Source: Clostridia bacterium
Lineage (GTDB): Bacteria > Bacillota > Clostridia > Oscillospirales > Acutalibacteraceae
NCBI GenBank assembly: GCA_017425745.1
Contig: JAFOXT010000488.1
Location: forward strand, 1 to 5,813
DNA length: 5,813 bases
Direction: 5' to 3'
The notes under the pieces were generated by a model that ran no database searches, was not told the origin of the DNA, and was given only the letters and a program-made list of their open reading frames with translations. Shown in pieces: positions 1 to 5,482 of this stretch. Position numbers and translations under genes: made by a program. The number at the start of each line of letters is the position of its first letter. The first letter of the stretch is position 1.

Positions 1-819
1 AAAATCAAGCTTGACAAGGTCAGCGGACTTAAAATTACAGATAAAACCGAAAAGTCTGTATCACTTTCCTGGCAGAAGGTAAACGGTGCAACAAAATACG
101 AGGTTTATATTTTTGAAGACGGCAAATGGAAAAAAGAAAAAAACGTAACAGGCACAAGCTGCACGGTAAGCGGTCTCAAATCTCATACTGCATATAAATT
201 TAAGGTAAGAGCTGTCAATTCTTCAGCTGAAGGTGATTTTTCCGACTCTGTCAGCGAGAGAACAAAGCTGGGTAAAGTAAGCAAAATCAAGAGTAAAAAT
301 GTAAAATCCATATCTGTCAGAGTTTACTGGTCAAAGGTAAGCGGTGCTGATACTTATCTTCTTTACTCCTACACAGGAGGCAAATGGAAGCGTATTGCAA
401 AAACAAAGGATACAGCCTATAACGTTACCTCCCTTTCTGCCAACAAGACCTACAGCTTCAAGGTAAAGGCCTATAACAGCAAAACAGGGGAAGCAGGCGA
501 GGCTTCACCTGAAATAAAGGTGGTTACACTTCCCTCAAAGGTTAAAAATCTTAAGGCTTCAACAGTAAAAACAACCTCACTTACACTTAAGTGGTCAAAG
601 GTAAGCGGTGCTACTGCTTATCAGATTTACCGCAGCACCGACGGTGAAAGCTGGGAAAGAATCAAATCTGTAAACAGCAAAACCACATCGTATACTGACA
701 AGAGCCTCAAAAAGGGCAAAAAGTATTACTATAAGGTCAGAGCCTACAGAAAGGCCGGCTCAAAAACCTATTACGGTGACTTCTCATCAGCAATTAAGGT
801 AACAACAAAGAAAAAATAA
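1..819 (+). CDS. Tandem fibronectin type III domain protein, C-terminal part (5' partial)
   Basis: The frame is open from base 1 to a TAA at 817-819 and gives 272 residues; the start lies outside the window. Three FN3 domains follow one another at about residues 6-90, 93-176 and 178-270. Each has the core Trp of strand B (W24, W110, W198) followed by K-V-(S/N)-G-A and a Tyr-containing strand, and each ends with a Y-x-(F/Y)-K-V-(R/K)-A strand typical of FN3 strand F. The protein is lysine-rich and ends in VTTKKK, with no LPxTG sorting signal, dockerin or membrane anchor at the C terminus, so any signal peptide, catalytic domain or anchor must lie upstream. Such arrays usually act as spacers or binding modules in secreted or cell-surface proteins of gut Clostridia; that role is inferred. 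A GTG at 520 could mimic a start, but it lies inside the continuous frame between domains 2 and 3 and is not a separate gene. The gene converges on the phage-type operon and ends 7 nt before the hairpin. Confidence 0.9.
   Translation, partial: KIKLDKVSGLKITDKTEKSVSLSWQKVNGATKYEVYIFEDGKWKKEKNVTGTSCTVSGLKSHTAYKFKVRAVNSSAEGDFSDSVSERTKLGKVSKIKSKNVKSISVRVYWSKVSGADTYLLYSYTGGKWKRIAKTKDTAYNVTSLSANKTYSFKVKAYNSKTGEAGEASPEIKVVTLPSKVKNLKASTVKTTSLTLKWSKVSGATAYQIYRSTDGESWERIKSVNSKTTSYTDKSLKKGKKYYYKVRAYRKAGSKTYYGDFSSAIKVTTKKK
328..348 (+). repeat. 21-nt exact direct repeat, copy 1 (FN3 domain 2)
   Basis: These 21 bases recur identically at 592-612, 264 nt (88 codons) downstream and in the same reading frame. 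They encode the conserved W-S-K-V-S-G-A segment of the FN3 B-C strands. Domain 1 has a diverged version at 70-90. The identity points to recent internal duplication or gene conversion among the FN3 modules. Confidence 0.85.
592..612 (+). repeat. 21-nt exact direct repeat, copy 2 (FN3 domain 3)
   Basis: This is the second copy of the 21-base repeat at 328-348, at the equivalent place in the third FN3 domain (W198 onward). It is a coding repeat and not a mobile-element end. Confidence 0.85.
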
Positions 820-826
820 AGATATG

Positions 827-858
827 AAAGGGTCAGCACGTTGAGTGCTGACCCTTTT
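827..858. terminator. Probable bidirectional rho-independent terminator between convergent genes
   Basis: A perfect 13-bp inverted repeat pairs 827-839 (AAAGGGTCAGCAC) with 845-857 (GTGCTGACCCTTT) around the five-base loop GTTGA, and a T run closes it at 855-858. It starts 7 nt after the FN3 stop codon and lies 19 nt beyond the stop of the minus-strand operon. Read on the minus strand, the stem also ends in TTT and is followed by a T-rich stretch (complement of 802-826), so it can serve both convergent units. The T tract on the plus side is short (four T), but the stem is long and GC-rich in the middle. Confidence 0.87.
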
Positions 859-876
859 GCTGTAAAGACAGATTAA

Positions 877-1260
877 TTAATACTGAAAGTTAAGGCGGCA
901 GATTACCTTGTACGCCCTTACATCGTCGTCATAGTCGGTTTCGCCGATTGTATAGCTGGTGAAATCGTCTCCGAAAAGCTCATCCATATATCCTGCAATG
1001 CTTTCTGCAGTTTCGTTGGCTGAATAAGCGGGGAGTGTAAGGGGTGTAAAGCAGGTCATTCTTATAACGATTTTGTTTATGTCAGGATTACCCTTGATAA
1101 CTGAGTTTTCCTCACATAAAAGAGAGAAGTAGGTCTTTTTCAGCGGTACAGGCAGATTAGTGCGCTCATAAGCACGCACAGCTTCACATTTTTCGCTGAT
1201 GTCAACGTCTTCGTTGATAGCATCTTTGATTTTTTTAATTATTTCTGAAGATTTTTTCAT
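877..1260 (-). CDS. Tail-completion / tail-terminator-like protein
   Basis: This is the last gene of the capsid operon, 127 residues. I chose ATG at 1260-1258 because AGAGG lies at 1268-1272 with a 7-nt spacer and because this ATG overlaps the upstream TGA as ATGA, a usual coupling signal. A TTG ten codons further upstream (1290) would add residues with no ribosome binding site. Visible layout: a charged N-terminal helix (1-20), a strand near 63-71, a helix at about 80-96 (SANETAESIAGYMDELFG) and C-terminal strands ending in VRAYKVICRLNFQY. This small alpha/beta pattern, its size and its place directly after the stopper fit the gp17/tail-terminator class, which caps the connector and docks the tail; the assignment comes mainly from synteny. 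In a complete tailed phage the tail tube gene would normally follow, but here the operon ends. An uncharacterised head-completion protein is the main alternative. Confidence 0.6.
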   Translation of the reverse strand: MKKSSEIIKKIKDAINEDVDISEKCEAVRAYERTNLPVPLKKTYFSLLCEENSVIKGNPDINKIVIRMTCFTPLTLPAYSANETAESIAGYMDELFGDDFTSYTIGETDYDDDVRAYKVICRLNFQY

Positions 1261-1598
1261 ATAGAATCCTCTTTGTGAATAATTGCCCAATAGTAAAGCG
1301 GTTCATTTTTGAAATATACCTTTTCGTAGTGGTCAATACGGTACTTGCAGCTTTCAAACTGAAGATAATTGGTTACACCGTCAAGACTTTCAAAAGGAAC
1401 CTGCAAGGGTGTCATAATAAGATATTTTCGCATACTGTTATAGCCAAGCTCCGTAGGTATACCGCTGAGATATATCTTATTTTTATACCTAAGCGGCTGA
1501 AAAACACAGTCAAAGTCAGTTGTGGAGCCGTCTTTAACAAAGCTGAAGGTCACACCCATTTCGCTGAAAAGCTTGCTGCGGATATGCTCAGCAGGCAA
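1257..1598 (-). CDS. Head-closure (stopper)-like minor capsid protein
   Basis: The product has 113 residues. Translation probably begins at a TTG (1598-1596), because GGAG lies at 1609-1612 with a 10-nt spacer; the first internal ATG (codon 14, at 1559) has no ribosome binding site. The 5' end overlaps the upstream adaptor gene by 11 nt and the 3' end overlaps the next gene as ATGA, so translation is probably coupled on both sides. The protein is rich in aromatic and beta-prone segments (for example YKNKIYLSGI and YYWAIIHKE), with no signal peptide or membrane segment. Small beta-barrel stopper proteins of 100-120 residues (SPP1 gp16 type) occupy this place between adaptor and tail-completion protein, where they close the portal channel after packaging. 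The function is inferred from size, composition and gene order; there is no diagnostic motif. Confidence 0.6.
   Translation of the reverse strand: MPAEHIRSKLFSEMGVTFSFVKDGSTTDFDCVFQPLRYKNKIYLSGIPTELGYNSMRKYLIMTPLQVPFESLDGVTNYLQFESCKYRIDHYEKVYFKNEPLYYWAIIHKEDSI
1268..1272 (-). promoter_or_regulatory. Ribosome binding site of the tail-completion gene
   Basis: AGAGG on the minus strand lies 7 nt before the ATG at 1260, within the 3' end of the stopper gene. It fixes the start at 1260 and not at the upstream TTG (1290). Confidence 0.7.
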
Positions 1599-1950
1599 CT
1601 ACGCAAAACTCCGTATCTGTAAGAATGGACGCTGCCTTTGTAAGTGACGCAACAAGAACCTCTTTTTCAAATCTGAGCTCCTTTTCAATGTTGCGCCTGA
1701 TGGTCATATCGCCTGCCTTATAGCTTTCGTATCTGTCTGAGGAGCTTATAGCTCCGAGGAAAAAATGATAGTGTGCAACTGCAGCAGCTGTTTCAATAAT
1801 CAAAGGGCTGTTTTCGTCTGCGGTATCCTTGAGTCTGCTTTTTACATAATCAAGACCCGCAGCGGCAAAGGCGGTTAGCTTTTCTGCCGGGCAGTCCTTT
1901 GTGTCTGAATAGAGTGACAGTGCACCGATAACATCTGAAACAGTAATCAT
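1588..1950 (-). CDS. Head-tail adaptor (gp6-like connector) protein
   Basis: The product has 120 residues and starts at ATG 1950, 12 nt after the major capsid stop; a weak AAGG (1961-1964, 10-nt spacer) overlaps that stop codon. The sequence is mostly helical: an N-terminal helix (ITVSDVIGALSLY), an alanine-rich region around 25-40, a hydrophobic helix around 51-67 (IIETAAAVAHYHFFLGAIS), a turn with GDMTIRR, and a C-terminal helix. This all-helical plan, the size and the place right after the capsid gene match the adaptor proteins (HK97 gp6 / SPP1 gp15 class) that form a ring under the portal. The order adaptor, stopper, completion supports the call. The C terminus (FCVVAC) has two cysteines close together. 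Specific family membership was not tested. Confidence 0.65.
   Translation of the reverse strand: MITVSDVIGALSLYSDTKDCPAEKLTAFAAAGLDYVKSRLKDTADENSPLIIETAAAVAHYHFFLGAISSSDRYESYKAGDMTIRRNIEKELRFEKEVLVASLTKAASILTDTEFCVVAC
1609..1612 (-). promoter_or_regulatory. Ribosome binding site supporting the TTG start of the stopper gene
   Basis: GGAG on the minus strand lies 10 nt before the TTG at 1598, inside the last codons of the adaptor gene. It decides for the TTG start over the ATG at codon 14, which lacks any purine-rich leader. Confidence 0.6.
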
Positions 1951-1962
1951 CAGTTCACAACC

Positions 1963-2970
1963 TTAAACTGTAAGAAGCTTTGAAGCGTCCTGAGAAATTT
2001 TTGCAAAGCCTGAAATAGTTGTGATTGCTGCTCTTTCAAGCTGACGGTCAATGAGCTTGTCATATTCCGTAATGATGTTGCCGCACTGCACCTTTTCAAG
2101 TGAGAAGTTTCTGTCAAGACCGATAAGCTTGCCTTCTTCAACGTTTGAGCTCTTGTAAAGCTCTGCACCGAAGGGAGTGATAAGCTTGCCTGTTGAGTGG
2201 AAGTCAAGACCTGTGTAAGCATCTCTGAATTCGCTCATTTTAAGAAGCTGCTGAAGCACATCAGGTGAAGTGATAATTGTTGTCATCTTGTAGGGGTCAA
2301 ACTTGTTCCAGAAATCAACAAGGTCTGAATAGGTGAGAGTGCCTGAAGCTTCTGTGTTGAATTCTTCAATAAAGTTGCCGTTGCCGTCACCGGTGATAAG
2401 AGTGTCAATTGCATCAAAAAGCTCTGCTTTTGCAATTGCAGCACCAATCTGCTTGAGCACAACAGTGAAAAGGTCAAGACGCTGAAAACGTACAGCTTCA
2501 TAAGAAGCGCTGAGAACACGGCCTCTTTTCTTGAGCTTTACAAGATTTTCCTTTGTTGTGATTTTTGTTTCGGGAATATAGGTGCCCTCGTTGATAACTG
2601 CGGGAACCTTGTTGATATCGTCAGCAGGGCAGAAGATTGTTCTGTAATCCATGCCTTCAATGTTTGTAACTGTTGAAACAATTCTTGAAAGAATGTCGTT
2701 TTCCTGAGCGCCCTGATAAACTGCTCTTGAAATGTATTCGGGGAAAAGAGCAGCAGAATCGGTTGTGCGGAAAAACTTGTCAATGCAGTCGCTGTTTTTG
2801 CCGCTTACCTTGATGTCGAAACGCTTGAGCTGACGCTGATAAGCATCAAGACCTTCAAGCTCGGTGCCGATGTAGTTTTCGCTGGGGTCAATGCTTTCAA
2901 GAGCCTCTGTGAAGCTTTTGCCTGATGTGTAAAGTCCTTTTTCCAGTCTGATATTGTCAAAACTTGCCAT
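1963..2970 (-). CDS. HK97-fold major capsid protein
   Basis: The product has 335 residues and starts at ATG 2970 behind a strong AAGGAGG (2981-2987, 10-nt spacer). An N-terminal charged region of roughly 60 residues (with LEGLDAYQRQLKRFD) precedes SAALFPEYISRAV, which looks like the start of the N-arm; the first part may act as a delta/scaffolding segment removed by the protease encoded upstream, although no cleavage site can be read. The middle carries P-domain-like features (VPAVINEGTYIPETKITTKE, then KKRGRVLSASYEA), and the helical region LFTVVLKQIGAAIAKAELFDAI followed by DTLITGDGNG is typical of HK97-type shells. The later part holds an A-domain-like stretch (MTTIITSPDVLQQLLKM; KLITPFGAELYKS). 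The protein forms the icosahedral shell. Neighbours on both sides (cement, adaptor) fit exactly. The family resembles capsid proteins I associate with gut Clostridia elements; that is recollection, not a search. Confidence 0.9.
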   Translation of the reverse strand: MASFDNIRLEKGLYTSGKSFTEALESIDPSENYIGTELEGLDAYQRQLKRFDIKVSGKNSDCIDKFFRTTDSAALFPEYISRAVYQGAQENDILSRIVSTVTNIEGMDYRTIFCPADDINKVPAVINEGTYIPETKITTKENLVKLKKRGRVLSASYEAVRFQRLDLFTVVLKQIGAAIAKAELFDAIDTLITGDGNGNFIEEFNTEASGTLTYSDLVDFWNKFDPYKMTTIITSPDVLQQLLKMSEFRDAYTGLDFHSTGKLITPFGAELYKSSNVEEGKLIGLDRNFSLEKVQCGNIITEYDKLIDRQLERAAITTISGFAKISQDASKLLTV

Positions 2971-2980
2971 AATTATAGTT

Positions 2981-2987
2981 CCTCCTT
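2981..2987 (-). promoter_or_regulatory. Strong ribosome binding site of the major capsid gene
   Basis: AAGGAGG lies 10 nt before ATG 2970, and its first two bases overlap the TAA stop (2986-2988) of the cement gene. Along with the cement gene's site it is the best match in the operon to the anti-Shine-Dalgarno sequence, fitting a product needed in hundreds of copies. Confidence 0.85.
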
Positions 2988-3330
2988 AAAGTAAAATTTC
3001 AATTGTTCTGTTTGCTGTGTCAACGTCAAGAACAAGAAGCTCTCTGCCGCTGTCGCTGACTTTTACGTTGCCGTTTCCGTCTGCAGCAAGCTTGTTGTAG
3101 CCGATTACAGGTGATACGCCTGTGTATTTTACAACTGCGTGCCCCTTCATAATAACACTTACATAAGTGTCGTTTACTGCTGAACAGATACCGCAGAACT
3201 TTTCGTCTGCAGCGGGTACTGTTGCCTTTTTGAGTGCGCCTGCACCAACAGCCTTACCTACTGCTACATTCTTGTCCTTGTAGAAAGTTAATTCCTTTGT
3301 TTCAAATCCGTAAAAAACGGGTGTAGTCAT
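2986..3330 (-). CDS. Capsid cement / decoration-like protein
   Basis: The product has 114 residues and starts at ATG 3330 behind AAGGAGG (3339-3345, 8-nt spacer). It is beta-rich, small-residue-rich and lacks membrane or signal segments. Its plan is a turn-rich sandwich: VAVGKAVGAGALKKATV, then FCGICSAVNDTYVSVIMKGH, then VVKYTG...IGYNKLAADGNGNV, and a final strand RTIEILL. This resembles DUF2190-like or gpD-like proteins, which bind the outside of the expanded HK97-type shell and stabilise it. The position directly before the major capsid gene and the equally strong ribosome binding site argue for a product made in near-capsid amounts. An internal or scaffolding role is possible but less likely from the composition. 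The family call is from pattern and context only. Confidence 0.7.
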   Translation of the reverse strand: MTTPVFYGFETKELTFYKDKNVAVGKAVGAGALKKATVPAADEKFCGICSAVNDTYVSVIMKGHAVVKYTGVSPVIGYNKLAADGNGNVKVSDSGRELLVLDVDTANRTIEILL

Positions 3331-3338
3331 AAAAAAAT

Positions 3339-3345
3339 CCTCCTT
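3339..3345 (-). promoter_or_regulatory. Strong ribosome binding site of the cement gene
   Basis: AAGGAGG lies 8 nt before ATG 3330, followed by an A/T-only spacer. It fixes the start and implies high translation. Confidence 0.85.
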
Positions 3346-3360
3346 AAATTATGTTTGAAA

Positions 3361-3495
3361 TTAAATTTTAAAAGCATTGTTGTTTTTGTTCTGAACTGAA
3401 TTTGTCTGTTGTCTGAGCTGAAGCACGGGAGGCATAACCTCGCCCGCCTGCTTTCTGAGACCGTCTCTCAGAGAACGGAGCTCTGAAAGATTCAT
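3361..3495 (-). CDS. Small 44-residue hypothetical protein between protease and cement genes
   Basis: An ATG at 3495-3493 opens a 44-codon frame ending in TAA at 3361-3363. It fills most of the 186-nt gap between the protease stop (3517) and the cement gene. The N-terminal half looks helical and charged (MNLSELRSLRDGLRKQAGEV); the C-terminal half is Q/N-rich (QLRQQTNSVQNKNNNAFKI), with no cysteine, membrane segment or signal. No Shine-Dalgarno sequence precedes the ATG, and an in-frame TAG lies eight codons upstream, so translation would depend on reinitiation after the protease stop 21 nt away. The place is that of scaffold or head accessory genes, but I recognise no family. It may be a real small protein or simply leader sequence; the otherwise gap-free operon makes a gene more likely than not. 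Confidence 0.5.
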   Translation of the reverse strand: MNLSELRSLRDGLRKQAGEVMPPVLQLRQQTNSVQNKNNNAFKI

Positions 3496-3516
3496 AAAAT
3501 TGCAGCTGTGTGTAAA

Positions 3517-4296
3517 CTACTTTGCATTAACCCCGGGCATAAGAAGAAGTACATATCTTGAAATGTCCTCTGTAAGGTGCTGCTTATAGGTAAGCGCCTC
3601 AGATGAAAGCTCTTCAAGCTCTTTTATGTACTCGCAGATATCCTGAGCCTGACGGGGTGTAATAACCGTATCTTCGGTTATTGACTTGATAACCTCGGTT
3701 CCTTTTAACAAGGTCTGCTCCTCCTTAAAAAATGATTTTGTAACTCCTGCCTTTCTCTGTGCAGGCACTGCAACAAAGGACCATTCATAAGCGTCGGTGG
3801 GGCTTTCAAGAATTCCGTGGCAAAGCTTGCCTGCGTATTTTCTGCCCTTGATGTGCTTACATTCACGCTTTTTAAGGTCTTTGCCGCATATTGAACAGAT
3901 ACAGCCTTCAGCGCTGCAGCTTACACTGACCTCCTTTTTAATTCCGCCGTCAATTTCCTTTATAAGGTCGGCGTTGCCTTCTGTTTTAAGCATATAGGCT
4001 CTTGCCTTAAGTGCTGTATAAGGCTCACCGGAGTCTGTGATTTTTGCGCTGTCTGTTTCAATATAGGTGTGAAAAATTCGTGCTGACTGGTCCTTTGAAC
4101 GCATGCTGTGGTCTGTAATTCCCGTTTTGCCCTTGAAAAGCTCCTTAAGCTTATTGAGGGAAGCAAGGCTGAATCTTTCAAAATCTCTGTCAATTTCGTT
4201 GTCACAAAGAGTGAGGGTGAAAATATAAACCTCATCCTCCTTAAGCTCCTTACGGGAATAGGTGTTGATAAGCGAAAGCTCCTCATTGATTGTCAT
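3517..4296 (-). CDS. Prohead protease with cysteine-rich (zinc-binding-type) insert and helical C-terminal tail
   Basis: The product has 259 residues. ATG 4296 is chosen because GGAGG (4305-4309) precedes it by 8 nt; an in-frame ATG 16 codons upstream (4344) has no ribosome binding site and lies deeper in the portal gene. The start overlaps the portal end by 14 nt. His63 in ITDHSM and the serine of KKEVSVSCS (probably Ser124) match the His and Ser positions of HK97-type prohead proteases, and EWSFVAVPAQRKAGV (171-185) matches the conserved strand ending in PA-x-x-x-A. Between Ser124 and that strand sits an insert with C132, C134-x2-C137, C146-x-H148 and C159, a likely zinc site. Residues 190-259 form a mainly helical tail (ICEYIKELEELSSEAL) that could serve as a scaffold. 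The enzyme would cleave the capsid N terminus, itself and the scaffold during maturation inside the procapsid. A purely scaffolding, catalytically weak form cannot be excluded. Confidence 0.82.
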   Translation of the reverse strand: MTINEELSLINTYSRKELKEDEVYIFTLTLCDNEIDRDFERFSLASLNKLKELFKGKTGITDHSMRSKDQSARIFHTYIETDSAKITDSGEPYTALKARAYMLKTEGNADLIKEIDGGIKKEVSVSCSAEGCICSICGKDLKKRECKHIKGRKYAGKLCHGILESPTDAYEWSFVAVPAQRKAGVTKSFFKEEQTLLKGTEVIKSITEDTVITPRQAQDICEYIKELEELSSEALTYKQHLTEDISRYVLLLMPGVNAK

Positions 4297-5437
4297 TCTC
4301 TTCACCTCCGATTTCACTGAGAATTTTCTTTGTCTGTGCGTCATGAAGTCTGCTTTGTGAAAGCTCTGTAATATCCTGAAGGGTTATGCTGTTCCATTCA
4401 ATCTGAAAATCGCAGTCATAGCCGTTCATTCTGAGCCACAAGGAGCAGATTTTTGCTATTGTGGGATTGAGCTCTCTGCGGTAAGCGTCAATTTCGCTTG
4501 TGAGCACATCAGCCTGCTGATAGCTCATTCTTTCGGTGGTTGACCAGTTAAGACCGAGAAGAAAAGGCGGAATGCCCAGCTTTGCCACAATCTGCTCAAG
4601 CATCTGTCTTACGGGCACGGCACTGTCAAGAATCTGATTGTCAGCACCGATAGCCTTGATGCTCACATCGCCAACGGCAACAAAATCCTTTACCGAACCG
4701 CTGCTTTCCATAGCTCTGCTCCATTCGGAAGCCACCTGAAGGGCGCGTTCCTTTGCATAAGCCTTGTCCACGGCGTCGTTCTGAGGCTTATAGGTAACTG
4801 CAAAACGCACATTTCCCACACGCTCCCAGTTAATGCCGATTGTGTTGTAAATCTTAAGCAGAATGTCGCTTACAAAGGGCAGACCCTTTAAAATTGAATT
4901 GCCGTAAAGCTTGCCCGGCTCAGGGTTGTGTACCGAAAGAAGCACCAATGACGGATATTTTACAGGTGTAAAGGTGCCTGAGCTTTCAGAAGAAACAATT
5001 ACATCAAGGGGATTATCGCCGTAAGAAAGGCTGATTGTGCGAAGGTCGGCATTGAAAAGGTGGGTGATGCTTCTGCCGTCTGTACAGATTTCACCAACAG
5101 CCGTACCGTAGGTGAGAAGCTGTTCAAAATAACTGCTTATAAAAGCGTTGATGCCCTGACGGGTGCCGCCTACATTGACGCTTTGCAGAAAGTCCCTGAG
5201 TTCTTTTTCAGCTTCCTTGTCACTGCAGATAATCTCAAAATTACCCAGAAGACGGATAAGCTTATAAAGTGCGGCATCAATAACGGGAATTGCTTCCCTG
5301 AGACTGCGGTAAAGCTCCATATCGGGTGAGGTGGGATTATAAGAAGAAAGTGACATGAACGGATGGGAATTTCCGCCGGTCTGAGGCACTGCAACAGTAT
5401 CGCAGGTGCTTTCGTTTTTCTTTTTTCTTAAAGCCAA
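4283..5437 (-). CDS. Phage portal protein
   Basis: The product has 384 residues, on the short side for portals (often 400-500). The only possible full-length start is TTG 5437: an in-frame TAA lies four codons upstream and the next ATG is codon 28. AGAAAGGAG (5450-5458) precedes the TTG with a 12-nt spacer, slightly long. Portal hallmarks seen are an N-terminal stem region with REAIPVIDAALYKLIRLLGN, the central LYGNSILKGLPF segment, the ring-forming helical part (LLKIYNTIGINWERVGNVRF), and GIPPFLLGLNWSTTERMSYQQ, which matches the conserved P-P-x-L-L-G region near the tunnel loop. A C-terminal helix precedes the acidic tail IGGEENDNQ. The protein forms the dodecameric DNA channel at one capsid vertex and docks terminase outside and adaptor below. 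It follows the terminase by 45 nt and overlaps the protease gene by 14 nt. Confidence 0.92.
   Translation of the reverse strand: MALRKKKNESTCDTVAVPQTGGNSHPFMSLSSYNPTSPDMELYRSLREAIPVIDAALYKLIRLLGNFEIICSDKEAEKELRDFLQSVNVGGTRQGINAFISSYFEQLLTYGTAVGEICTDGRSITHLFNADLRTISLSYGDNPLDVIVSSESSGTFTPVKYPSLVLLSVHNPEPGKLYGNSILKGLPFVSDILLKIYNTIGINWERVGNVRFAVTYKPQNDAVDKAYAKERALQVASEWSRAMESSGSVKDFVAVGDVSIKAIGADNQILDSAVPVRQMLEQIVAKLGIPPFLLGLNWSTTERMSYQQADVLTSEIDAYRRELNPTIAKICSLWLRMNGYDCDFQIEWNSITLQDITELSQSRLHDAQTKKILSEIGGEENDNQ
4303..4309 (-). promoter_or_regulatory. Ribosome binding site that sets the protease start
   Basis: GGAGGTG on the minus strand lies within the last portal codons; GGAGG ends 8 nt before ATG 4296. 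It settles the choice of this ATG over the in-frame ATG at 4344. Confidence 0.8.
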
Positions 5438-5449
5438 AGTCTTAAATTA

Positions 5450-5458
5450 CTCCTTTCT
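5450..5458 (-). promoter_or_regulatory. Ribosome binding site supporting the TTG start of the portal gene
   Basis: AGAAAGGAG on the minus strand lies 12 nt before TTG 5437, in the 45-nt gap after the terminase. With the in-frame stop between it and the TTG it leaves TTG as the only full-length start. Confidence 0.7.
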
Positions 5459-5482
5459 GCAAAATTTTCTGAGGATAGGGGG

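Noticed and set aside
520..819. Separate 99-residue gene starting at GTG 520
   Set aside because: The frame is continuous from base 1, and the GTG sits at the boundary between FN3 domains 2 and 3 with no ribosome binding site. It is the third domain of a longer protein.
827..857. Hairpin as a CRISPR repeat or transposon inverted end
   Set aside because: It occurs once in the window, has a five-base loop and lies just after two convergent stop codons; a terminator explains it fully.
1261..1290. Ten-codon N-terminal extension (TTG 1290) of the tail-completion gene
   Set aside because: ATG 1260 has AGAGG at the right distance and overlaps the upstream stop as ATGA; the TTG has no ribosome binding site.
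1275..1622. 115-codon plus-strand frame antisense to the stopper and completion genes
   Set aside because: It runs opposite to two tightly coupled genes, has no ribosome binding site that I can see, and its product looks like a reverse-strand shadow.
4297..4344. Sixteen-codon N-terminal extension (ATG 4344) of the protease
   Set aside because: There is no Shine-Dalgarno sequence before 4344, whereas GGAGG precedes ATG 4296 by 8 nt.
5060..5329. 89-codon plus-strand frame antisense to the portal gene
   Set aside because: The portal frame on the other strand has recognisable motifs across the same region; no promoter or neighbouring plus-strand gene supports it.
1963..5437. Encapsulin nanocompartment instead of a phage-type capsid
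   Set aside because: Encapsulins share the HK97 fold but have no portal, terminase, protease or head-completion genes; all of these are here.
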